From JAMCXS01 sp964459065 (lineage in GTDB: Bacteria > Acidobacteriota > Terriglobia > UBA7540), in contig CAYWMN010000021.1 of NCBI GenBank assembly GCA_964459065.1, positions 1 through 24,837 of the forward strand: 24,837 bases of DNA, written 5' to 3'. Positions 6,380 through 13,740 of the stretch are shown here, in pieces. The position numbers were made by a program, and so were the translations under genes. The notes beneath the pieces are model-generated. The model was given only the letters and a program-made list of their open reading frames with translations, was not told the DNA's origin and ran no database searches. The first letter of the stretch is position 1; each line of letters begins with the position of its first letter.

Positions 6380-7039
6380 ATGTCCCTACGCATCAATGAC
6401 ACGGCCCCTGACTTCACCGCCGAGACCACCCAGGGAACCATTAAGTTCCACGAATGGATCGGCGATGGTTGGGCCATCCTTTTTTCGCACCCCAAAGATT
6501 TCACTCCCGTTTGCACCACTGAGCTGGGCTACATGGCAGGACTCCAAGCGGAGTTCGCAAAGCGCAACTGCAAGATCATCGGGCTGAGTATCGACCCCGT
6601 CGCCGACCACAACAAGTGGGCGGTTGATATCGAAGAGACGCAGGGTCACAAGGTGACTTATCCCATGATCGGCGACCCCGAATTGAAGGTTGCCAAGCTG
6701 TATGACATGCTCCCCGCCGACGCCGGCGACAACTGCGCAGGCCGCACCGCAGGCACCAACGCCACCGTGCGCACGGTCTTTGTCATCGGCCCGGACAAGA
6801 AAATCAAGCTGATGCTGGTTTACCCGATGAGCACGGGCCGGAACTTCAACGAGGTCTTGCGCGCGCTCGATTCCATCCAGCTCACCGCCAGCCAGCAAGT
6901 GGCCACGCCGGTGAACTGGCAGCAAGGCGGCGATGTCATTATTCTGCCCTCGGTTTCTGACGAGGAAGCCAAGAAGAAGTATCCCAATGGTTGGCAGGCT
7001 CCCCGACCTTATCTGCGGATCGTGCCTCAGCCGAACTAG
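6380..7039 (+). CDS. 1-Cys peroxiredoxin (Prx6-type)
   Basis: This 219-residue thiol peroxidase reduces hydrogen peroxide and organic peroxides in the cytosol. The peroxidatic Cys45 lies in HPKDFTPVCTTELG, with Thr42 before it and the conserved Arg131 in NATVRTVFVIGPDK. The extended C-terminal domain (residues about 150-219, with STGRNFNEVLRALDS, TPVNWQQGGDVI and a final YLRIVPQPN) marks the Prx6 group and not the shorter AhpC or Bcp groups. The start is fixed by AAGGAG at 6368-6373, six bases before the ATG; an open frame from 6329 is not needed. An extra Cys119 sits in a loop (DNCAGRTAG) just before the conserved Arg, where I would expect a non-cysteine residue. The gene is alone on its strand, with a good promoter and a hairpin after the stop. 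Confidence 0.95.
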   Translation: MSLRINDTAPDFTAETTQGTIKFHEWIGDGWAILFSHPKDFTPVCTTELGYMAGLQAEFAKRNCKIIGLSIDPVADHNKWAVDIEETQGHKVTYPMIGDPELKVAKLYDMLPADAGDNCAGRTAGTNATVRTVFVIGPDKKIKLMLVYPMSTGRNFNEVLRALDSIQLTASQQVATPVNWQQGGDVIILPSVSDEEAKKKYPNGWQAPRPYLRIVPQPN

Positions 7040-7070
7040 AGGTTTTGCCGACAGCGGAACTCCCTATGGC

Positions 7071-7098
7071 AGGGCCCCGGGATGACGGATGGGGCCCT
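7071..7098 (+). terminator. Hairpin after the peroxiredoxin gene
   Basis: A perfect 8-bp inverted repeat (AGGGCCCC at 7071-7078 and GGGGCCCT at 7091-7098, 12-base loop) lies 31 bases beyond the stop. No run of T follows, so it is either a weak terminator or a 3'-end stabilising stem. Confidence 0.4.
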
Positions 7099-7584
7099 TG
7101 GGAAGAATTAAAGACGGGCAGACTTTCGCAACGTCCTCTAGCTGGCGGGTCGCATCGACCTAAGGAAAGCGGCCGGCCTTCGGAGGTGATGGCAGTGGGG
7201 GCCCCAGGTAAAAGCTGTGGAGGCCCTGCCACATTTCCTGCAAACGTGCTTCCGAACCCACAACCCGGCACGTGCCGCAGGTTGACCGGGCTAATGCCTC
7301 GTTGTGCAAGCCGATCTGCGTGACATCCTTCGCGACCATTCCCTTCCGGACAATGACTCAAGCCTGATCAGCATTCCAGCTCAGGAGCCGTCAATTGCAG
7401 CCCCTCATTCGATTGTGAAAAACGCACGACGAAAATAACTGTCGACCCGAATCATTAACCACTTCAATACTGATCAAATGTTTTAGGCAAGGCTGATTAA
7501 TACTCGGCGGGATATGTGTCGCTGCGTTAATCGAACCAACGTCCTATTGCGCAGAACACAGCCGACAGTTACATTTCCGTTACC
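7099..7584. other. Non-coding stretch of about 490 bases
   Basis: I found no convincing gene, RNA or repeat here. The open frames that cross it have proline- and arginine-rich, compositionally odd translations and no ribosome sites. The right part becomes AT-richer (from about 7400), which fits a promoter zone for the gene at 7585, but no clear -35/-10 pair stands out. Confidence 0.5.
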
Positions 7585-8142
7585 ATGAAATTCTCGCCCT
7601 ATTCGCCCAGCCTGGATGATGACCTGTTTCCGAAAAAAGAACCCCGCAAGAACGGGTTCTGGAAATGGGTGGTAATCATCGGTTGCGGCTTGTACTTTGT
7701 GTACCGCTCCATGCTTCCGGTGGTCCGCCTGAAATCTGCGCCTCCTCCAGGGTTCACCGCGCGGAATAGCCACCGGGGGCATAGTTTAACGTCGTCTGAA
7801 AAGCAAATCGCCCAGGCGTACTGGAATGCTGCAGTTCGCTCGATTCAATGGGCGTATCCGCGAGAAGAGTCTCTTCCTGAAACCCCTCCTCCCGACTTTC
7901 GAGTCAAGAAACAATTCCGGCAGCAATCCAGCAACATCGATTTGAGTCGTGACTTTTACTGGCGGCGACTTCGGGAAGTCTGGCGGCGGCCCGACAGCTG
8001 GCAAATATCCTATGGATGGAATACTCAATGGTTTAATCGCTGGTTAGATACCGCCCAAAACATCGCCGACCAGGCATTACAGCAATTCGCTCAAACGGTC
8101 CGCTACTGGTGGCAAGAGCTAGGCAACACCAGCTTTTCCTGA
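7585..8142 (+). CDS. Hypothetical single-pass membrane protein, 185 aa
   Basis: I do not recognise a family. The protein has a short charged N-terminus (residues 1-24, with PKKEPRKNG before the membrane), one hydrophobic segment at about 25-43 (FWKWVVIIGCGLYFVYRSM), and a soluble, Trp- and Arg-rich remainder of about 140 residues with several predicted amphipathic stretches near the end (WNTQWFNRWLDTAQNIADQAL). The positive charges before the membrane segment suggest the N-terminus is inside and the bulk outside. No Shine-Dalgarno is obvious before the ATG. Codon composition and residue mix look like a real gene. It stands alone between two non-coding stretches and precedes the M48 protease gene on the same strand. 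Confidence 0.65.
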   Translation: MKFSPYSPSLDDDLFPKKEPRKNGFWKWVVIIGCGLYFVYRSMLPVVRLKSAPPPGFTARNSHRGHSLTSSEKQIAQAYWNAAVRSIQWAYPREESLPETPPPDFRVKKQFRQQSSNIDLSRDFYWRRLREVWRRPDSWQISYGWNTQWFNRWLDTAQNIADQALQQFAQTVRYWWQELGNTSFS

Positions 8143-8450
8143 ACGCTCAGAGCCTCTTGCCACATCCAGCCGGGACCGCTACCGGGCGGCACCGCCCCGG
8201 GCCGGCACTCAGGCACTGGGATTTGCTGGACCCAACGGGTGTAAAATAGAATCTTGCTTCGGAGTTCGTGCGCCAGTTGAATCCCTCGCGCTCTCCCGTC
8301 CCGCAGTCAGAACCAGGCGACTTCTTGAAGCATCGCGATATTTTGATGCAGGCAGGTCAAGTATACTGAAGAAGTGATGACCCTTTTTGAGGAAACCCGC
8401 TAAGGGGGTTTATCATCAAAAGATTTTAGAGTTCATATTCCGGGGCCGCC
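8143..8450. other. Intergenic region with two small hairpins
   Basis: No gene is seen in these 308 bases. A GC-rich 5-bp stem (8184-8188 with 8193-8197) lies about 40 bases after the upstream stop. A 6-bp stem, AAACCC at 8393-8398 with GGGTTT at 8406-8411 (7-base loop), lies about 40 bases before the next ATG. TATACT at 8362-8367 could be a -10 box for the protease gene, but it has no recognisable -35 partner. Confidence 0.4.
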
Positions 8451-9485
8451 ATGAAAAAAACACATCGAGCAGGCTGGGGATTAATCGCCGCATTCTTCTG
8501 CGGGATCGTTTCCGCGATGGCGGCAAGTCCTCCTGCAGCCGTTAAGCCATGTTCAGCCGCGAAGAACAAGATGGATGACGTTTACTGCATTGGCGACAGG
8601 CGCGTCGCCCATCGCAGCATGATTTCCGAAGGCAAGGAAATCGCAATCGGCAAGCAATATGCCGAGCAGATCGATCGCTCCGCCAGACTTGTCAAGGATC
8701 CGGTGATCACGGAGTATGTGAACCGCGTGGAGCAAAACATCGCGGAAAATTCCGACGTCAAGATCCCCATCACCATTCGAGTGATCGACTCCCCTCAAAT
8801 CAATGCTTTCACGCTGCCGGGAGGGTTTATTTACGTCAACACGGGTTTGCTTCAGGCCGCCAGCAGCGAAGCCCAGCTTGCCGGCGTTCTGGCCCATGAG
8901 ACCGCCCATGTGGCCTGCCGGCATTGGGCGTCACAAATGACAAAGAAGACCATCCTTCAGTACGCGATGATTCCCCTCATCTTCACCCCCGTGTCGTACC
9001 CTGTGTATATTGGTCTTTCAGAAGGCCTTAACTTCGGAATTCCAATGGCCTTCCTCAAGTTCAGCCGGGAAGATGAGGCGCAAGCCGATTTCCTTGGCTT
9101 GCAGTATATGTGGAAGGCCGGATACGATCCCAACGCCTTCCTGGCCATGTTTGCCAAGATTACCGAGGAGTTCCACAGCAACCCCGGAAGCGTTCCCAGC
9201 GTCTTTATGGACCACCCCCCTACGAAGGAGCGCATCATCAAGGCCGAAGAAGAGATCAAGAATATCCTTCCAAACCGCAAAGAGTATCTGGTTTCAACCT
9301 CGGAATTCCAGAACGTGAAAGCTCGCATGAAGACTCTTCTCGTTGCCATGAAGCGGAACAAAAAGGACAAGAACGCACCGACCCTCCTGCGCCGTAAGCC
9401 GAAAACACAGCCCCAAGGCACCGGGAAACCCAGTGGCCAAGATCAGGGAAACGATCAGCCCCCGGTGCTCCGTCGGCGCAACTGA
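8451..9485 (+). CDS. Exported M48-family zinc metalloprotease
   Basis: This 344-residue protein has an N-terminal signal sequence (residues 1-25: KKTHRAG, a hydrophobic core, then SAMAAS). The M48 peptidase domain follows, with the zinc motif HETAH at 149-153 and the third ligand Glu209 in SREDEAQAD. The layout resembles the periplasmic BepA/YfgC and LoiP group, which degrade or refold misassembled outer-membrane proteins. Unlike BepA, no TPR domain is present. The C-terminal tail from about residue 305 is highly basic and Pro/Gln-rich, and holds LLRRKP and VLRRRN near its end. A hydrophobic stretch at about 168-190 (ILQYAMIPLIFTPVSYPVYIG) may be a membrane-associated lid helix. The gene ends facing greA and has no operon partner. 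Confidence 0.9.
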   Translation: MKKTHRAGWGLIAAFFCGIVSAMAASPPAAVKPCSAAKNKMDDVYCIGDRRVAHRSMISEGKEIAIGKQYAEQIDRSARLVKDPVITEYVNRVEQNIAENSDVKIPITIRVIDSPQINAFTLPGGFIYVNTGLLQAASSEAQLAGVLAHETAHVACRHWASQMTKKTILQYAMIPLIFTPVSYPVYIGLSEGLNFGIPMAFLKFSREDEAQADFLGLQYMWKAGYDPNAFLAMFAKITEEFHSNPGSVPSVFMDHPPTKERIIKAEEEIKNILPNRKEYLVSTSEFQNVKARMKTLLVAMKRNKKDKNAPTLLRRKPKTQPQGTGKPSGQDQGNDQPPVLRRRN

Positions 9486-9652
9486 GCCTACGGAAACGCG
9501 CTGCCTGCCGGCATATCAGAGTCAGTCGCGGGGCGGAAACGGAGGTTCGTCTGCGTCACCCGACCTTGAGCGAGACGCTGGCAAGACACCCCTCCTAAGG
9601 CAAAATGAGCAGCCGCTCTTTGATGGAATTTTTCGATCGGACGGGACTGCGG

Positions 9653-10123
9653 CTAGTTTTGATCGTAGATCGTAAGAACGGAACGAATTTCAAACTCCCG
9701 AACGCCCTGCGGAGTGGTCACCGTAACCTCATCACCCATTTTCTTCCCCATCAAACTACGTCCGATGGGCGAGGTTGTGGAAATCCACCCCTTGCTGACA
9801 TCAGACTCTTCACTGGTGACCAGCTTGTAATTAATCTCAATTTCGCGATCAAGGTCGTACAAAACAACTTTCGACCCGAAGGCGATCCGGTCTTTCGGAA
9901 TATTATTGACATTGACGAGGGCCAGGTCTGCCACGCGCTTTTTGAGTTGGGAAAGACGCGCCCCAACGTAATCCTGCCGCTGCTTGGCCATGATGTACTC
10001 GGCATTTTCGCTCAGATCGCCGTGAGCGCGGGCACGCTTCAACTCCTTGGGTAATTCGTGGTTGAGTTCGTGCTCAAGGGCCTGGATCTCTTCCTCCAGT
10101 TTCTGAAGAATCGGTGTCGACAT
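9653..10123 (-). CDS. greA: Transcription elongation factor GreA
   Basis: This 156-residue protein matches GreA in length and layout. It has an N-terminal antiparallel coiled coil (residues about 5-75) with the tip sequence RARAHGDLSENAEY, whose Asp36 and Glu39 correspond to the acidic pair inserted into the RNA polymerase secondary channel. A C-terminal FKBP-like domain carries SPIGRSLMGKKMGDEVTV. GreA rescues backtracked polymerase by stimulating cleavage of the 3' RNA end. The ATG at 10123 has GGAGG about 13 bases upstream, and a consensus -10 box lies a short way before it. The SPIGRSLMGK segment favours GreA, but the GreA/GreB split is based on residue pattern only. It is divergent from the TPR-protein gene. 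Confidence 0.93.
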   Translation of the reverse strand: MSTPILQKLEEEIQALEHELNHELPKELKRARAHGDLSENAEYIMAKQRQDYVGARLSQLKKRVADLALVNVNNIPKDRIAFGSKVVLYDLDREIEINYKLVTSEESDVSKGWISTTSPIGRSLMGKKMGDEVTVTTPQGVREFEIRSVLTIYDQN

Positions 10124-10153
10124 GTGGTAAACGAAGCCTCCGCTTTTCCTAGT

Positions 10154-10182
10154 ATTATAGATAAAACTGATACGGGGTGCAA
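10154..10182 (-). promoter_or_regulatory. Likely greA promoter
   Basis: On the minus strand, TATAAT (10159-10154) is a perfect -10 box. TTGCAC (10182-10177) lies 17 bases upstream as a weak -35 box. The predicted start near 10147 leaves a leader of about 24 bases before the greA ATG. Confidence 0.5.
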
Positions 10183-10358
10183 TGGGGGAAATGCGGCCAG
10201 TTCTGGAGGAAGAAACCGGCCGACCGCTACAAGAAAACGACAGATAATAAAGAGGTTAGCTTATTCAACTGAAGCAAGACGCGGCCACGTTGCGTTGACT
10301 TCACCCAAGCCGTATGTTAGCGTTAGGAAACTGGGTGATTTATTGAGAGACTTTCCGG

Positions 10359-12623
10359 ATGGCTTTCAAAAAAGCCAAATCGCTGCAGGACGCTCACAAG
10401 TACGCCATTCAGGGAAAGCATGCTTTGGCCATCCAGCAGTACCTTGCCGTCCTTGAGCACGACCCGTCCAACCTCATTCTGCTCAATACCATCGGCGACC
10501 TTTATATCCGGGACAATCATGTCGCGGAAGGTTTGAAGCATTTTTACAAACTAGCGGATGCCTACGTGAAGGAAGGCTTTATCGTCCGGGCAATTGCCAT
10601 CTACAAGAAAATCTCCAAAATCGACCAGAATAGCGTTGAGCCGGCCCTCAAACTGGCTGACCTGTATCAGTCTCAGGGCCTGGCTCGCGAGGCCCGTGAG
10701 CAATTGTCGGGCGCTTTTGAGTTTTATAAAAAGACCTCACAACTGGAAAAGATTCTGGAGGTTCTGCGCAAGCTTGCCCGCCTGGACCCGGACAATCCGA
10801 ACTCGCACTTACGATTGGCGCAGTACGCCGAGGAGGCAGCAGAACAGAAGGAAGCTGCTGACGCCTACCTTGAAGCGGCTCGGGCGGCCGAACGCCAGGG
10901 CGATGCTTCCACCACCGAACGAGCTTTGAAAAAGGCAGTGGTACTGCTCCCAGATGATCCAGAGGTGCAACTTTCGCTTGCTCGCCAAGCCTTCCATAAG
11001 CGGCAACCCGAACAAATCGAAAAGATCCTGGCTAACTGCCCCCAACTCCAAACCGATCCGAGAGGCCAGCAGCTCTTGTTTGAAACTTACCTGGCGGTCC
11101 ACAATTTGGATGCCGCGGAAAAGATGCTGCCGGATGTGATCCAGACATCCCCTTTGGACGCTTCCTTTTTCGCCGATTTTGCCACCCAATGCCTGGCCGA
11201 GCAGAATTATAATCAGGCCTTCCGTGCTGCCAGCTCAGTTGCCCAAGCCCTGATCGAGAAACAGGTCACGGGCCCCTTGATGGAGGTTTTGCGCAAGATA
11301 TGGTCGGCGATGCCGGAAAAAATAGACAACCTCGAGCTGATCTGCCAAATCTGCCAGAAGACCAACGACGAGGCCACGCTTCCGGACGTCCTTGAAGCCC
11401 TGGGCCACGCGTACGTCCAGGCCGGACAGTTCAAGAAAGCCGAAGAAGCATACGCCAAGCTGGTTGCCGCTGAACCAGCCAACGAGACTTACAAAGACTT
11501 GCTCAAGCAAGCCCTCCAAAAACAAGGCAAGGAGTACACCGCGGCTGATTTTGCATCGCTAGTGGGATCGGGCCTCGCGCTGGAGCCGGAGTTCCCGCCC
11601 GCGCGCGTTCACGAAACCACGCCGCAGCCCCATCCGGAAGGCGCCCCGCAAGGTCCGGAAGAAATCCACCTGACGCCATCAGCCGGCTCCCCGGATTTCC
11701 TTGAAGAGGTTGAGCAAACCCCGGAATCACAGGAAATACCGTTGGAGATCCAAACCCCAACGGGGGGTGCGCCAGCGCCGGCGGCCGATTCTCTGCCGGC
11801 GGAAAAAACGAGTAACAAAGTCCCCGCGTTTAATTACTCTGAAAGCCGTGAGGAAATAGCGTTCTACGTTGCCCAGGGCTTCTACGAGGAAGCCCAGCGG
11901 GCGGTGCGGGACATCGAGGGGAAATATCCTCATGAGCCGAGAGTCGCCGACCTGCGGCGACTGGCCGACGAACGAGAGCAGCAGCGCGCACAGGAATCGC
12001 AAGCTCCGCCGGAAGAGGAAGTCCAAACTTCGGACGACTCCCCGGGTGTGTCAGTCGATTTAGCGGGCGAGTTATCGTCAAGGCTTGAAAAGATCCAAAC
12101 GCCTGAGCCCGCGCCTGCTGCGGCTGATCCGCCGCCGGCAAATTCCTCCGATGGATCAACGCAGGAAGCCTTCGCTGATTTGAGCGGCCTCCTCGACGAG
12201 CTTCAGGAATCGAAAGGGCCGGAAGTTGAATCCGACGATCCCGAAACCCATTATAATCTTGGGGTAGCTTTCCGGGAAATGGGTCTTATCGATGAAGCGA
12301 TTGGAGAATTCCAGAAAGCTGTTAAGTCTGGAAAATCTGAAAATCCGCCCCCCAATTATCTCCAGGGATGTACACTGCTTGCTGCCTGCTTCATCGATAA
12401 GGGAATGCCGGGCGTCGCCGCCCAATGGTATTCCCAGGCGATTGAAATCCCAGGTCTTGACCAAGATGCGATCCTGGCACTCCGATACGATTTAGGAGCC
12501 GCTTATGAGCAAGCAGGCGAATACAAAAGCGCGCTCGAGGAATACACCAAGGTGTACAGTCAAAACATCGACTACCGGGACGTCGCAGACAAAATCCGCA
12601 TTCTCCGGCAGAGGGCGGACTAA
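10359..12623 (+). CDS. Large tetratricopeptide-repeat protein, 754 aa
   Basis: This is an all-helical TPR protein without a signal peptide or membrane segment, so probably cytoplasmic. Repeats fill residues about 10-400; typical units are HALAIQQYLAVLEHDPSN, GFIVRAIAIYKKISKID and QFKKAEEAYAKLVAAEPA. A Pro/Glu-rich, low-complexity linker covers about 405-490, a short helical unit follows (YVAQGFYEEAQRAVRDIEGK), and a second linker runs to about 610. The C-terminal TPRs occupy about 620-750 (THYNLGVAFREMGLIDEAIG and LRYDLGAAYEQAGEYKSALE). Such proteins usually scaffold complexes; I cannot name the partner. The ATG at 10359 has GAGAG about 10 bases upstream. A 108-aa membrane-protein gene starts 19 bases after its stop, suggesting one transcript. 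Confidence 0.88.
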   Translation: MAFKKAKSLQDAHKYAIQGKHALAIQQYLAVLEHDPSNLILLNTIGDLYIRDNHVAEGLKHFYKLADAYVKEGFIVRAIAIYKKISKIDQNSVEPALKLADLYQSQGLAREAREQLSGAFEFYKKTSQLEKILEVLRKLARLDPDNPNSHLRLAQYAEEAAEQKEAADAYLEAARAAERQGDASTTERALKKAVVLLPDDPEVQLSLARQAFHKRQPEQIEKILANCPQLQTDPRGQQLLFETYLAVHNLDAAEKMLPDVIQTSPLDASFFADFATQCLAEQNYNQAFRAASSVAQALIEKQVTGPLMEVLRKIWSAMPEKIDNLELICQICQKTNDEATLPDVLEALGHAYVQAGQFKKAEEAYAKLVAAEPANETYKDLLKQALQKQGKEYTAADFASLVGSGLALEPEFPPARVHETTPQPHPEGAPQGPEEIHLTPSAGSPDFLEEVEQTPESQEIPLEIQTPTGGAPAPAADSLPAEKTSNKVPAFNYSESREEIAFYVAQGFYEEAQRAVRDIEGKYPHEPRVADLRRLADEREQQRAQESQAPPEEEVQTSDDSPGVSVDLAGELSSRLEKIQTPEPAPAAADPPPANSSDGSTQEAFADLSGLLDELQESKGPEVESDDPETHYNLGVAFREMGLIDEAIGEFQKAVKSGKSENPPPNYLQGCTLLAACFIDKGMPGVAAQWYSQAIEIPGLDQDAILALRYDLGAAYEQAGEYKSALEEYTKVYSQNIDYRDVADKIRILRQRAD

Positions 12624-12642
12624 TCCTTTCCCCGGTATCGTA

Positions 12643-12969
12643 ATGATAAGTCCAACGCAACCCACGGTCGACGAAACCTCGGCGGGAGTTCGCTGTCCCA
12701 AACCAACTCACAGCCGGTGGGTCACCATTCTATTTATTGCGTTTTGTTTTGAAATGGGCGTGTTCCTTTTCATCTTTCCGTGGGTTCCCGTCTGGCACCA
12801 GAACTTCTTTGTACAGCGTTATCAGTGGGTCGCCGCCCTATCGCAAAACGATTACATGCGGGGCGGCATCTCTGGAATTGGCCTCATCGACATCTTCCTG
12901 GCCCTTTCTGAACTATGGCGGATGCGAGGCCCCCTCGGATTGATCCGCTCCCGGGATAATTCAGGGTAA
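12643..12969 (+). CDS. Small membrane protein of unknown function, 108 aa
   Basis: I do not recognise this family. The protein has a polar N-terminus (1-25), one strong hydrophobic segment at about 27-50 (WVTILFIAFCFEMGVFLFIF), an aromatic loop (WHQNFFVQRYQWVAAL), and a second, weaker hydrophobic stretch at about 75-92 (GGISGIGLIDIFLALSELW). It could span the membrane twice. I chose the ATG at 12643, only 19 bases after the TPR-protein stop; an open frame extends upstream into the TPR gene but looks like a shadow. It sits between the TPR-protein gene and the ThiE/TenI gene, all on the same strand with short gaps, so it is probably co-transcribed and may anchor the TPR protein at the membrane. 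That last point is inference. Confidence 0.72.
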   Translation: MISPTQPTVDETSAGVRCPKPTHSRWVTILFIAFCFEMGVFLFIFPWVPVWHQNFFVQRYQWVAALSQNDYMRGGISGIGLIDIFLALSELWRMRGPLGLIRSRDNSG

Positions 12970-13030
12970 GCTTATCCCGGAAACATTGGAGAGAAGGAAC
13001 TAAAAGACATTTCCCGCTTCCCTGATCCAG

Positions 13031-13693
13031 ATGGAGAATCCTTTGCCAAGGTCTCGCCCTTCAATCCAGCTTTGCTACATTACAGACCGCCGGGGCCTGG
13101 CTTCGGGAAACTTACACTCCCGGATCCAAGCGGCGGCCGAGGCCGGAGTTGATCTGATTCAATTGCGAGAGAAGGACATGCCAACCCGCGAACTCGCGGA
13201 ATTAGCCGCGGAGGCGGTTCGAATTTGCCGAAAGACAGAAACGAAAATCGTCATCAACGATCGCCTGGACATCGCCATGAGCGCGGGAGCCGATGGAGTG
13301 CACCTGGGTGGACAATCTTTGCCTACGGAGGATGTTCGGCGTGTAGCCGGAGACAATCTCCTCATTGGAGCTTCGTGCCATTCGCTCAGCGAGGCTCTTG
13401 AGGCCGAATCGGGTGGCGCAGACTATATTCTGCTGGGCCCGATCTTTGAGACTCCTTCCAAGCTCGCCTACGGGCCGCCCCTCGGCTTGGCCAGGTTGGC
13501 AGAAGTCTCCAGACAAATAAAGATTCCCGTAATTGCTTTGGGCGGAGTTTCACCTGAAAGGCTGGCGGAGTGTCTCGCAGCGGGGGCAAACGGTATTGCA
13601 GGGATTCGAATATTTCAAGATTGCCCGTCGCTTGCGGAGAGAGTGAAAGAATTACGTGCCAAGGACCCGCATTTAATTAAAAACCAAGCATAA
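13031..13693 (+). CDS. thiE: Thiamine phosphate synthase / TenI-family protein
   Basis: This is a 220-residue TIM-barrel protein of the ThiE/TenI family. Conserved parts are LIQLREKDM (44-50), VINDRLDIA (74-82), GADGVHLGG (86-94), GASCHSLSEA (113-122), GPIFETPSK (136-144) and IALGGVSPERL (168-178). ThiE couples the pyrimidine and thiazole halves of thiamine; TenI isomerises the thiazole. Most ThiE proteins carry an Asp shortly after the HLGQ motif that helps bind Mg2+. Here the corresponding segment is HLGGQSLP and Ser96 appears to take that place, so the TenI role or an altered ThiE cannot be excluded. No other thiamine gene and no TPP riboswitch is visible. The ATG at 13031 has only a weak ribosome site; the gene lies 61 bases after the small membrane-protein gene. 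Confidence 0.85.
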   Translation: MENPLPRSRPSIQLCYITDRRGLASGNLHSRIQAAAEAGVDLIQLREKDMPTRELAELAAEAVRICRKTETKIVINDRLDIAMSAGADGVHLGGQSLPTEDVRRVAGDNLLIGASCHSLSEALEAESGGADYILLGPIFETPSKLAYGPPLGLARLAEVSRQIKIPVIALGGVSPERLAECLAAGANGIAGIRIFQDCPSLAERVKELRAKDPHLIKNQA

Positions 13694-13740
13694 CAAAGTA
13701 TTCCGTATACAGACGATTAAGGAATCATGGACGGCGCTGT

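Noticed and set aside
12970..13030. Possible TPP riboswitch before the ThiE/TenI gene
   Set aside because: The gap is only 61 bases and lacks the CUGAGA-type core of the TPP aptamer.
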